A stretch of DNA of 64,000 nucleotides from assembly GCA_024636295.1 (NCBI GenBank), contig JAGXHI010000001.1, positions 1 to 64,000 on the forward strand, in the 5' to 3' direction. The DNA comes from Desulfuromonadales bacterium (GTDB lineage Bacteria > Desulfobacterota > Desulfuromonadia > Desulfuromonadales > JAGXHI01). Below the pieces are notes generated by a model. It was not told where the DNA came from. It was given only the letters and a program-made list of their open reading frames with translations, and did no database searches. Shown in pieces: positions 18,223-26,442 of this stretch. A program made the translations under genes and the position numbers. Each line of letters opens with the position of its first letter. Positions within the stretch are counted from its first letter, which is position 1.

Positions 18223-19359
18223 TCATTCGACCCGTTTCACGAAGCCCTGGCTGCCGTTGCGTCCCACGACCAGGGGCAGGTCATCATTGTTGAGCCCATA
18301 GGCCCGGCTCTCCGTTTCATACAGGGTGTTCGGGGTGGTTTCGGCCCATATTGTTGCCAGATCGACCTCGCCGCTCCATCCGGTGATGCGGCCGTTTTCG
18401 TTGATCGCCACAGCACTGCCTGAAGTTTCCAGGGAAACCGGAGCCGACGCTAAACCCTGGTCGGTGATGGCCCATAAAACCGGTGAGAGGTCACTGTCGG
18501 ATTCACCGACGACCTGACGGGCGCCATTCACCGCTATGGCGATATGATCCGCCCCGAGATCGATGGCCGCAAAACTGGCGCCGCCGTTAATGGATCGCCA
18601 CAGAGCGGCGTGAAGCGTCCCGTCGCCGGCCTCGGCTTCTCCAACGACCAGGATTTCCTCCGTCCCTGCCCGGGCCACGCCCCCGGCGGAGCTGAAGGGG
18701 CTGAGATCCGACCCGCTGGCGAATATGTTCACCGGCAGTACGGTGGGAGGAGTTACGAAGTCGCCGTTGCCGTCCGCAGCCCAGATCACGGCTCGGGGAG
18801 TGCCGGTGCCGTCCCTTGCCTCACCGGCGATCAGGGTGCCGTCGGCGCTGACGGCGTAAGCGGAATAGTTGCCGGTGGCGGCGAGCGGGGGCAGGACGGT
18901 CGGAGTTGCGCCACGGGGCCAGAGGACTGCAACCAGGCGGGTGCCGTCATCGGCCTGGCCGACGGGACTGCCGTTCTCGTCGATGGTGAAAGCCGCGGCA
19001 AAACCGCTGGCGATGAGGGAGTCCAGGGCCGTCGGCGCCATGGTGGCGTCACCGGCGACGTCCACGGTCCAAAGGGCGGCCGTGAAGGGAGCGCCCGCCG
19101 TGACTTCGGCAAAACCGATGATCTGGTAGAGATCATTGATATCGAGGGCGCTGCTGAAATTGGCCGTCACCGCATTGCCCGCGCCATCAGCAACCTCTCC
19201 GGTGGTGATTCCGTCGCCACCGACATCCAGGGCGGCGGGCGTACCAGGGGTACCAGGCGTGGTGGATGAGTCTGAGGTGCTTCCTCCTCCCCCGCTGCAA
19301 CCGGAGAGAATCAATGTTGAAAGAAAAAATGCGCTTATCAGTTTTATGGATGTTTTCAT
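18223..19359 (-). CDS. HAF-repeat lipoprotein
   Basis: 378 residues from the ATG at 19359, preceded by AGGAGGT; a longer upstream frame lacks a signal peptide. A lipoprotein signal ends in LSGC with Cys21, then a Gly/Ser/Thr/Pro linker. The rest consists of HAF-type repeats: units of the form 'A.AIN..G.VVGES....HAALW', for example AIAVNGARQVVGESD and AVAINENGRITGWS. HAF repeats are probable extracellular beta-structures of unknown function. It is the last gene of the seven-gene exported cluster, 14 bp after the preceding ORF, and has a paralogue at 21808-22998. Confidence 0.8.
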   Translation of the reverse strand: MKTSIKLISAFFLSTLILSGCSGGGGSTSDSSTTPGTPGTPAALDVGGDGITTGEVADGAGNAVTANFSSALDINDLYQIIGFAEVTAGAPFTAALWTVDVAGDATMAPTALDSLIASGFAAAFTIDENGSPVGQADDGTRLVAVLWPRGATPTVLPPLAATGNYSAYAVSADGTLIAGEARDGTGTPRAVIWAADGNGDFVTPPTVLPVNIFASGSDLSPFSSAGGVARAGTEEILVVGEAEAGDGTLHAALWRSINGGASFAAIDLGADHIAIAVNGARQVVGESDSDLSPVLWAITDQGLASAPVSLETSGSAVAINENGRITGWSGEVDLATIWAETTPNTLYETESRAYGLNNDDLPLVVGRNGSQGFVKRVE

Positions 19360-19373
19360 AATGACCTCCTTCC

Positions 19374-19883
19374 TCAGCGCACCTGGAGCGGCTGGGTGAC
19401 CGTTGTCGCATCGGCAGAATTGGAAACGAGGGTCACATCGGTCATGTTGGTTGTGGCCGTGCCACGGAATCTCCAACTTCCCCTGTCGTCCACCGCGACC
19501 GTGCCGAGCGGGTCACCGACAGCTTCCGTGCCGGGATAGATGGTTAAAGTGCTGCCCGCAAAGTTGCTGGTCCCCCGCAGGTCGAGACGCAGCTTTCGTG
19601 TATCGAAGCGGGCGTTGGTGAAGGTGATGGTTTCAACCGGAACGATCGTCACCGTCACCACCGCGGCATTGGAGGTCAGGCCGGTGCTGTCGACGATGTT
19701 GTAGCCGAAGGTATCGATGTCTCCCGCGGCCGCGAATGCTGCGTTGGGGGTGTACGTGACCGTACCTTCCGGGTTGACTTCGGCGACGCCGTTTTCAGGG
19801 CCGAAAGCCTCCCCGACAGGGAGCACGGTGACCACCGGAGCACCGTCCGCGAAGGTGTCGTTGGTCAGCACGTCGATGGTCAC
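19374..19883 (-). CDS. C-terminal fragment of the frameshifted WYxD-module protein
   Basis: 169 codons that continue the upstream ORF after a one-base frameshift near 19884. It begins VTIDVLTNDTFADGAP, the second half of a cadherin/VCBS-like domain whose first half (APVATDDSATLNIAQG) ends the upstream ORF. Adding one G to the GGGG run would join them as ...IAQGVVTIDVLTND. The last 85 residues (ITFTNARFDTRKLRLDL...GSWRFRG...) are the C-terminal module shared with the multicopper oxidase at 26443 and the CHRD protein at 28091. I find no independent ribosome-binding site. Confidence 0.75.
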   Translation of the reverse strand: MTIDVLTNDTFADGAPVVTVLPVGEAFGPENGVAEVNPEGTVTYTPNAAFAAAGDIDTFGYNIVDSTGLTSNAAVVTVTIVPVETITFTNARFDTRKLRLDLRGTSNFAGSTLTIYPGTEAVGDPLGTVAVDDRGSWRFRGTATTNMTDVTLVSNSADATTVTQPLQVR

Positions 19884-21712
19884 AACCCCTGAGCAATATT
19901 CAAGGTCGCCGAGTCGTCGGTCGCCACCGGCGCTTCCGGGTTGATGGCGAACTCAAAGGTCGCCGGGTCGTAGAGTTTGCCCGAGACCGCGAACAGGTCG
20001 GTTTCGCCCACCAGCTCCCACTCCTCGCCGTTCAGGATCTCGACGCGGAAGAAGTTGGTGTCGAAGGGGCTGCCCACGACCTGGTGTTCGACGCCGGGGT
20101 TGCCAACATAGTAGTTGTTCAGCTCAGGGTCGGCCACATTGGGCGTCACCAGAAGAGGCTCAGGATAGGTTTCCTCCGGATCGAGGGCGGCCGGATCGAC
20201 GAAAGTGGTCCATTTCAGGAACGTCGGACCGATGTCGCTGTAGAGCGCCCCGATAAAGGCGAAATCCGGATCGGCCGGATCGGCGATGCCGATGTCGGCG
20301 GTGTAGTTGATGCCGCTGTCATCCGCCGGCACGTCTTCAAAGATGATCTGTCCATAGGGATGAGTCACCCTGTACGTTCCGGCCTCCGCAGTGTCGACGC
20401 GAATTCGCACCCTGCCGAAGGCGATCTGCTGGCCATCGATGATCGATTCGTCACCACCGAAAGTCGCTTCCAGGCCCAGCACCAGCAGTGCCCGGCCGGC
20501 GGGAACGTCGAAGCGGGCATCGGCCGACCACCAGAAGCCCTCTCCTCCGGTGCGCAAGGTGGTCTGGGCTTCGTCGGTCGGGTCGATGGGATCGGAGATG
20601 CACATGGCATCGCCGGGGGTGCAGAGGGTGAGCTGAATACCCCCCTGAAGCTGCGACAAGCCGGTCACCTCGTCGAGTACCGGCTCTCCCGTCTCGGGGT
20701 CGAGCACTGCCAACGCCTCCTGATACCATATCGGATAGCCGACCGCATATGCGAAGTCCTCTCCGGTCACCTCAGCCGCGGTCGGCTCGACAAAGGGAGC
20801 TGTCCTGTTCACCGGACCGAAATCAAAAAGGTTCTTCAGCGGAGCGTTGGGGAAGACATGTGCGACCAACTCGGTCGTGGGGTCAAACTTCTTGCCCATG
20901 ACGAAGAACAAGTCGGTTTCTACGAAATCGTTTCCCTGTCCATCGAGATTAGATCCTTCGGGTCCGTCGACGCGAAAAATGTTGCCGTTGGGCCCTCCCA
21001 CGACAGGGCTGGCGATATTGGGATTGCCGATGTACTGTTCGATCACTTCCTCGGTCGGCTCGCCTGTCTCGGGGTCGGTTGCAAACACCTGCAGGTCCGG
21101 GTTCGTATCATAGTCCGGCCAGGTCAGGAACGGACCGATGGGCGCGGCCAGGGTGCCGCGAAAGCCGATTTCCGGAGACAGGAAATTGGCCGCCCCGATA
21201 TCGGCGGTGTAGTTGATCCCCTCTGCCGGGTCCGTCACCTCGAACTCCTGGGTGGCGTAGGGGTGTGTCACCGTATAGATGCCGGCCACCGGAGTGTCGA
21301 TACGGATACGGGTGCGGCCGAAGGAGATCTGCTGACCGTCAATCGGCTCCTCGGCTCCGCCGAAAGTACCCTCGATCGCCAAAGTCAACTGAGCCTCGCC
21401 ATTATTCGGCAACTCGATGGATGTTTCCGCCAACCACCAGAAACTCTCACCTGTCAAAACGAGAGGATTGATGGGATTGCCGTTTTCGTCCAGTTGGAGC
21501 GGGTCGCCAATGCACAGGTCCGGTCGGGTAGAATTGCCCGCGGGCGGGGGAACACAGAGTTCCAACTGCAGTCCGGTAGAGTCCTGGTACCAGGCCGGAT
21601 AGCCGTGGGGATCGATGGGTATTCCCACATCCGCCAGGGCCGCGAGGGCGGGGGTCGCGGCGCCTGCTATCAGGAGCAAAGCCGCTACCGTTGTAAAGAG
21701 TTTCCTTGTCAT
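19880..21712 (-). CDS. Exported protein with two copies of a ~250-residue WYxD module (5' part of a frameshifted gene)
   Basis: 610 codons. A Sec signal peptide ends ATPALA (residue 24). Two homologous modules follow, about 36-281 and 324-582. Each contains GYPxWYQ, LELC/LTLC plus a second Cys, a FWW motif, DGQQIxFGRxRIRxDT, a TVTHPY/RVTHPY motif, INYTADIG, and an end of the form TDLFxVxGKxxDP. I do not recognise this module as a named domain. The paired Cys in each copy could form disulfides. A cadherin-like segment begins at 595 and is cut by the frameshift near 19884. AAGGAG precedes the ATG. The intact protein would be about 780 residues. Confidence 0.75.
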   Translation of the reverse strand: MTRKLFTTVAALLLIAGAATPALAALADVGIPIDPHGYPAWYQDSTGLQLELCVPPPAGNSTRPDLCIGDPLQLDENGNPINPLVLTGESFWWLAETSIELPNNGEAQLTLAIEGTFGGAEEPIDGQQISFGRTRIRIDTPVAGIYTVTHPYATQEFEVTDPAEGINYTADIGAANFLSPEIGFRGTLAAPIGPFLTWPDYDTNPDLQVFATDPETGEPTEEVIEQYIGNPNIASPVVGGPNGNIFRVDGPEGSNLDGQGNDFVETDLFFVMGKKFDPTTELVAHVFPNAPLKNLFDFGPVNRTAPFVEPTAAEVTGEDFAYAVGYPIWYQEALAVLDPETGEPVLDEVTGLSQLQGGIQLTLCTPGDAMCISDPIDPTDEAQTTLRTGGEGFWWSADARFDVPAGRALLVLGLEATFGGDESIIDGQQIAFGRVRIRVDTAEAGTYRVTHPYGQIIFEDVPADDSGINYTADIGIADPADPDFAFIGALYSDIGPTFLKWTTFVDPAALDPEETYPEPLLVTPNVADPELNNYYVGNPGVEHQVVGSPFDTNFFRVEILNGEEWELVGETDLFAVSGKLYDPATFEFAINPEAPVATDDSATLNIAQGL

Positions 21713-21807
21713 GTTTTTCTCCTTTTCAGTGAATCGTTCCGCTTTCTTTTATTTGAATTCTTCATCCCCACCATTTTTCGCCACTGGCCGTTTTGTCCGG
21801 CCGGTTC

Positions 21808-22998
21808 CTAGGGTTGTTGCGGCACTGCCACGAAGGCCTGTCCGTCCGAGATTCCGACGGTCAGGTCTCCTTCGTTGATTCCGTACGCCTGGCTGAAGCC
21901 GTCCCCGCCGAGAATGGACTCGATCAGGGAAGGATTGCGGAAATCCCAGGCGCTTGCGGTTGATGCACCGCTTCGATCTGCCCACCCGGCCATGCGCCCG
22001 GAGTCGTTGACGGCATAGGCGCTTCCATTTTGACCGGAAATACCGAGATCTATGATTTCGGAAGGCATGAGGGTCGTTGGATCGAGGACCCACAGCACCG
22101 CATGGGCTTCACCGCCTGCCGTCTCGGCCTCCCCGACCACACGGCCGAAGTTGTCCACGCCAAAGGCGATGCCGGAGACGAAATTGGTCCCGGGGTTTCC
22201 CAAGGCAATGGGACCGTCGGTGATCTGTCCATTGGAGTCGACCATCCAGACCACGGCAAGGGTGCTGCCGTCCGGCGCCTCGGATTCGCCGACGATCAAA
22301 CCGCCGTCATTAATAAAATAGGCCGCGCTGAAATCACCCCCCAGGGTGCCGAGGGAAACCGGATCCGCCACCTCGCCGTTCCATAGGACCGCTTCGCGCC
22401 CGCTGCCGGAATTCGCTTCGCCCACGATCTGATCGCCGTTGTTGATGGAATAGGCGGCGCTTGGCTCAACGAAACCGCCGGAAAGACTCAGTTCGGCAGG
22501 GGTGCTCGATCCGGAAGCCCAGAGGACCGCTACAAAATCTTCCCCTTTCTCCGATTCACCGACAGCGGCGCCCTGGTCATTATTTCCGTAGGCCGCGCTG
22601 TAATCATTATCATCCAGGGGATTCAACACCACCGGGGCCTCGGCGGTTCCGGCGGAGGCGTCCACCTCCCAGCGCACTGCCTTAACAGCCGTTCCGTCAT
22701 CGGCCATGCCAACCACCTGATCATTTTCGTTTACGGCGATTCCGGTACTGAAAAACCCGTCCAGGGAATCGAGGACAATCCTGGTGAAGGCGGCGAAACG
22801 AGTGCTGTCGTCGGGGAAAGCGTCGTCGACGTTTGGAATCCCGTCGTCATCCCTGTCGGTGTTCGTCTGACCGCCGCCGGGTCCGTCTCCACCGCCGATG
22901 ATGCTGTTGTCATCTCCCCCACCACCACTGCCACAACCCGCCAGGACAAAAGTGCCCGCCGTCAGAAGGACCAGCATCAGAATCGTCAAAGGTTTCAT
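21808..22998 (-). CDS. HAF-repeat lipoprotein with a thrombospondin type 3-like calcium motif
   Basis: 396 residues from the ATG at 22998 (GGAG 8 nt upstream). The lipoprotein signal ends VLAGC with Cys22, followed by a Gly/Asp-rich linker. A DRDDDGIPNVDDAFPDD segment (48-64) matches thrombospondin type 3 calcium-binding repeats. The rest is HAF repeats, such as SYSINNGDQIVGEANSG and YAVNDSGRMAGWAD. It is a paralogue of the lipoprotein at 18223-19359. A longer in-frame start at 23034 would overlap the stop of the upstream peroxidase gene. Probably anchored in the outer membrane and partly surface-exposed. Confidence 0.8.
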   Translation of the reverse strand: MKPLTILMLVLLTAGTFVLAGCGSGGGGDDNSIIGGGDGPGGGQTNTDRDDDGIPNVDDAFPDDSTRFAAFTRIVLDSLDGFFSTGIAVNENDQVVGMADDGTAVKAVRWEVDASAGTAEAPVVLNPLDDNDYSAAYGNNDQGAAVGESEKGEDFVAVLWASGSSTPAELSLSGGFVEPSAAYSINNGDQIVGEANSGSGREAVLWNGEVADPVSLGTLGGDFSAAYFINDGGLIVGESEAPDGSTLAVVWMVDSNGQITDGPIALGNPGTNFVSGIAFGVDNFGRVVGEAETAGGEAHAVLWVLDPTTLMPSEIIDLGISGQNGSAYAVNDSGRMAGWADRSGASTASAWDFRNPSLIESILGGDGFSQAYGINEGDLTVGISDGQAFVAVPQQP

Positions 22999-23030
22999 TT
23001 TGGTTCTCCTTTTTAAAAAACCCATATTCA

Positions 23031-25058
23031 TCAAGGTTGATAATGAAAGTTCGTCAAGGCCGTGCCCTCTCGATCCTCGGCGAGAAAAGGTTTGAGCGGC
23101 GGTAGTCCTTGCGCCGGCCGACCAGCCGCGCCGATCGCCGGCAACTCCCGCAGCTGTCTGGCCAGAACACGGGTCCGCTTGGGATTGCCGTCGATCCCAT
23201 TATGGTGGCCGTCGGAGACAAACAGCTGAGGATGGTCGAAGGGAGCCATCTCCCAGCGAACCCGTTCATCTGTGAGCGAGAGCAGAAAATCCACCAGCGC
23301 CCGACGCGCTCCTTCCATGTCGGCCCCCTTGAGTCCATCGATGTCATGGATCGCCGGGTCCAGGTCCGCCAGGTTCGCTTCCCGGAAATTTCCCCCCCGG
23401 ATATAGAAGTCAACCACCTGCATGAGGGTGACCGCTCCGCCATTATGAAAATAGGGTCCTGTCAGCTCCACGTTACGCAGATTGGGGGTCTTGAAGGCCC
23501 CGTACGCCGCCACCCGGGTCACCCCGGCCATATCGGGGGGGCATATCAGGGGAGGCTCTGCCAGAAGGTCCGGTACGCAGCCCGGATCAGGAACAAAGAC
23601 CGGGTTGAAGGTCAGCTGGCCGTCCGAGGTGTTGGCCCGGGCAGACCCTGCCAATACTGTCCGTTGGCGGGAGAAAGAGAGGGGATTGCCGAAAGGGTCC
23701 TCGCCGCCCCGCCCCGGATCATCCCCTGTGGGGGTCACCCCGATGTTATAGAAACCAATGTCATAAGTCGCCAGAGTGCCGTCGGCCATATTCATCGTTT
23801 CCACCAGGCCCGGCTCTTGCGGATTTTTGGCATTGCTGATGGACGCCGCCGTCAATTCAGGCCCGACATGGCAGTCGGTGCAGGCCAGGCCGTCCGAGAA
23901 AAAGAGATTGAGCCCTTCCTGCTGCCGGACAGTCAGCGCCAGGGGGTCGCCGTCCAGGAAACGGTCGAAAGGCGAATCGTCGGAAACGAGCGTCGCTTCG
24001 TAAAGCTGCACGGCCAGACCGAAGAAAAAGGGAAAGTTCTTCTCCATCTGGGTGTGGCCTGCAACCGTATCGGCGCCGTTCCAGAACTCGGGGTGAAAGG
24101 CCGCGTGGATCAGCTCCGGATAGGTCGTGTTCAATCCCTTGGCCCCTGAATCATTTCGCGATTTGGCCAGGGGTCCCAGGACACTGTCTCTGGGATGGAC
24201 CTCCTGAAGTCCGAGGGGGGGCAGGGAATAAAGCTTGCGCGCAAGATCGGGAAAAGATCGTCCTCGCCAGGACATCTCCACCTCGTTCAGCAGAGGCCCT
24301 ATCGCCTGGCTGGCCAGGGCGGAATTATTCAGAAGATTCTCCGGCTCGTTCAAATTGAACTCTGCAAGAACGCCGCCGTTGTTGATCCAGATGCGGGCGT
24401 TGTCATCCTGCACCCCGAAGGGGTTGACGCCGTTAAAGAAGTGATTGGCCCGTCCGTCCAGAAAATTGGCGTAGTTGAAGACGGCATTGATGACGCTGGG
24501 TGCATTGCGGCCGGTGACCTGGTTGACATTTCGGGCGTTGCGTTGAAAAGTGCGATCGTGGAGAGACCGGCCGGCCTCCGCCGCCTGTCCCGGACGGCTG
24601 ACCCGCAACAGGGTCAGGGGAACCCCCTGCGCCCCCACGACATCATCAAAATTGCGCAGAAGGGCGGAAAAGCGGTCGTGGGGATCGCTGAACTGGCGGA
24701 AGGGGAAATCCTCGCGGGTCAGGGTTCCGTTGACCCGAACGGCGTCGAACCTTCCGTCCGGGCCGTGGGATGCGGTATTGCGGGTGCGGTTGTCCGTTCC
24801 GGCATGAAAGTGGCAGCTGGCGCAGGCGGTCATTCCGTCGCTGCCGACCTGCAGATCCCAGAACAGAGCTTTTCCGAGGCGGACCGCCGCCGCCTCGTCG
24901 GCCACGTAGCGCGAGAGGTTCTCCGGCTGGGGAGCGGGAACGGTTTTCAGACTGAGAGGATCCGCCGCCTGCGCCGGCAACCCTATTAAAATCAGAAGCA
25001 GAGCCCCCCCGGAGAAGCGGACAAATGAATGAAATTTGCTGAACAAAAAAGACCTCAT
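23031..25058 (-). CDS. Di-heme cytochrome c peroxidase family protein (MauG/CcpA type)
   Basis: 675 residues from the ATG at 25058; the open frame extends 168 codons further upstream but that part runs back into the multicopper oxidase gene and looks non-coding. The signal peptide ends AQA (residue 31). Two c-type heme sites: CASCH at 79-83 and CTDCH at 393-397. Family features include LGKALFWD, NAPSVINAVF and a C-terminal FKTPNLRNVELTGPYFHNG block. At 675 residues it is about twice the length of classical CcpA (about 330), with much of the excess between the two hemes. Acts in the periplasm or at the cell surface on peroxide or another electron acceptor. It is 26 bp downstream of a multicopper oxidase gene. 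Confidence 0.88.
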   Translation of the reverse strand: MRSFLFSKFHSFVRFSGGALLLILIGLPAQAADPLSLKTVPAPQPENLSRYVADEAAAVRLGKALFWDLQVGSDGMTACASCHFHAGTDNRTRNTASHGPDGRFDAVRVNGTLTREDFPFRQFSDPHDRFSALLRNFDDVVGAQGVPLTLLRVSRPGQAAEAGRSLHDRTFQRNARNVNQVTGRNAPSVINAVFNYANFLDGRANHFFNGVNPFGVQDDNARIWINNGGVLAEFNLNEPENLLNNSALASQAIGPLLNEVEMSWRGRSFPDLARKLYSLPPLGLQEVHPRDSVLGPLAKSRNDSGAKGLNTTYPELIHAAFHPEFWNGADTVAGHTQMEKNFPFFFGLAVQLYEATLVSDDSPFDRFLDGDPLALTVRQQEGLNLFFSDGLACTDCHVGPELTAASISNAKNPQEPGLVETMNMADGTLATYDIGFYNIGVTPTGDDPGRGGEDPFGNPLSFSRQRTVLAGSARANTSDGQLTFNPVFVPDPGCVPDLLAEPPLICPPDMAGVTRVAAYGAFKTPNLRNVELTGPYFHNGGAVTLMQVVDFYIRGGNFREANLADLDPAIHDIDGLKGADMEGARRALVDFLLSLTDERVRWEMAPFDHPQLFVSDGHHNGIDGNPKRTRVLARQLRELPAIGAAGRPAQGLPPLKPFLAEDREGTALTNFHYQP

Positions 25059-25084
25059 CAGTTCTCGTCCTGAACTTTCTATCG

Positions 25085-26407
25085 TCACTGCACCACGACC
25101 AGCGTTTCCAGTTCGCCCTTCTTCTGCCCGGTGATCCAGTCGAAGAATTCCATCTTGACAGGATAATTGCCCACGCCCAGGGTGGCAGTGTCGATCAGAA
25201 GGTCCCATCGGCGCGCCGTGGTGAACGTGAAGGGAGTGTTGGCGGCGACCTGAAAAGGCTGGCTGTATCTCATGAATCCCGAGTAGCCGAGAGTACGGGA
25301 ATCCATGGCCAGCACCTCCAGGGGGACGCCGAAGGTATACTGCTGGGTGCAGTAACCGGCATTGAGAAGCCGCAACAGAACACGCTGTCCGCGCTGGGCG
25401 AAAATGGCCGCGCCATTTGGAAAGGGGCTTCCCGACGCCCCGGGCATGGTCCAGGGGCTGGCGATGCCGGAGATGAGGAAGACCTCCGGGTTGAACTGGT
25501 TCAAGCCCGGATTGAACTCGCCGGTCGGATTGCCGTTTTCGTCCACATGGTACCAGGGGCATTCGATGCCGACGCTGTGGCCGCCGATCTCCAGGGCGCG
25601 GCTGCGCCAGGTCAGGTCGAACTCATCCACCGCCCAGATCGCCTCGGCGTCATAGCCAAGGAGCTGGTTGCCGCGGCGGGTCACACCGGGTCCGCCCGTG
25701 GCGAAGGGTGCGCCGGGGACGTTCGGATCGATGATGAGCATGCCGTACATCCCCATTTCGAAATGCAGTGTGGTATTTTTATGGCAGTGATAGAAGTAGG
25801 TTCCCGCTTCCGAGGCATGCCACTGGTAATTGTATTTGCCGCTATTCACCTCGAAAGTGATGTGCCCCACCCCATCGTTCATGGCTGACGGTTCGACGGC
25901 ATGATTATGGATAGTATGAGAGCTGAATCGCGTACTGAGTTCCGTATGCACCAGCTGCCCTTCCCGCACCCGGATAGGCGCCGAGGGCCAGGGCGGATCG
26001 TTGTCCGGAGAATTGATGGTATCCTCAAACGGCCATACTTCCACCGGCCCCAGGGGTGTCGGAATTTCAATTGAAATCGGCCCCTGACGTCCAATCAGCA
26101 CATGATCGGGATTGCCCGGATCAAGAGACACCTTGTCGGGCGTGGGGAATTGAGGTTCCGTACCCTCGAACACCAGCTGGCTGAGCAGTTCGGGGATGAA
26201 CATGTTCTTGTTTCGATCCACCATCGGATCGGCCGCGGTGCCGGTGAACAGCGCCGGGGCTTGGCGAACCGCCATATCGTCGGTAAGGGGAATCCGGCAG
26301 GCGTGCTGCTCGAACACGGTCTGCATGTGCGCATCGCCGTGGTCGAAATCGCCGTGATTTTCCAGAAAATCTCCCTGTTCGCGGGGAATGATATCGTTTA
26401 TGGCCAT
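25085..26407 (-). CDS. Multicopper oxidase-like protein without its own signal peptide
   Basis: 440 residues with two to three cupredoxin-like segments. Copper-ligand motifs are SSHTIHNH (His164, His167, His169), WHAS (His197) and YHCHKNTTLHFEMGM (His207, Cys208, His209, His215, Met218/220). This includes a type 1 copper set. The start ATG has AAGGAG 7 nt upstream, so it is well placed, yet the N-terminus (MAINDIIPREQGDF) is not a signal peptide. It starts 35 bp after the stop of a Tat-signal multicopper oxidase, so the two may fold together and be exported as one complex. Substrate unknown. Confidence 0.85.
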   Translation of the reverse strand: MAINDIIPREQGDFLENHGDFDHGDAHMQTVFEQHACRIPLTDDMAVRQAPALFTGTAADPMVDRNKNMFIPELLSQLVFEGTEPQFPTPDKVSLDPGNPDHVLIGRQGPISIEIPTPLGPVEVWPFEDTINSPDNDPPWPSAPIRVREGQLVHTELSTRFSSHTIHNHAVEPSAMNDGVGHITFEVNSGKYNYQWHASEAGTYFYHCHKNTTLHFEMGMYGMLIIDPNVPGAPFATGGPGVTRRGNQLLGYDAEAIWAVDEFDLTWRSRALEIGGHSVGIECPWYHVDENGNPTGEFNPGLNQFNPEVFLISGIASPWTMPGASGSPFPNGAAIFAQRGQRVLLRLLNAGYCTQQYTFGVPLEVLAMDSRTLGYSGFMRYSQPFQVAANTPFTFTTARRWDLLIDTATLGVGNYPVKMEFFDWITGQKKGELETLVVVQ

Positions 26408-26442
26408 GAGCCGACTCCTTTATCCTTTTAGAGATTCTATTT

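Noticed and set aside
25059..25562. 168-codon N-terminal extension of the di-heme peroxidase frame
   Set aside because: It overlaps the multicopper oxidase gene, lacks a signal peptide, and the ATG at 25058 gives a clean signal sequence.
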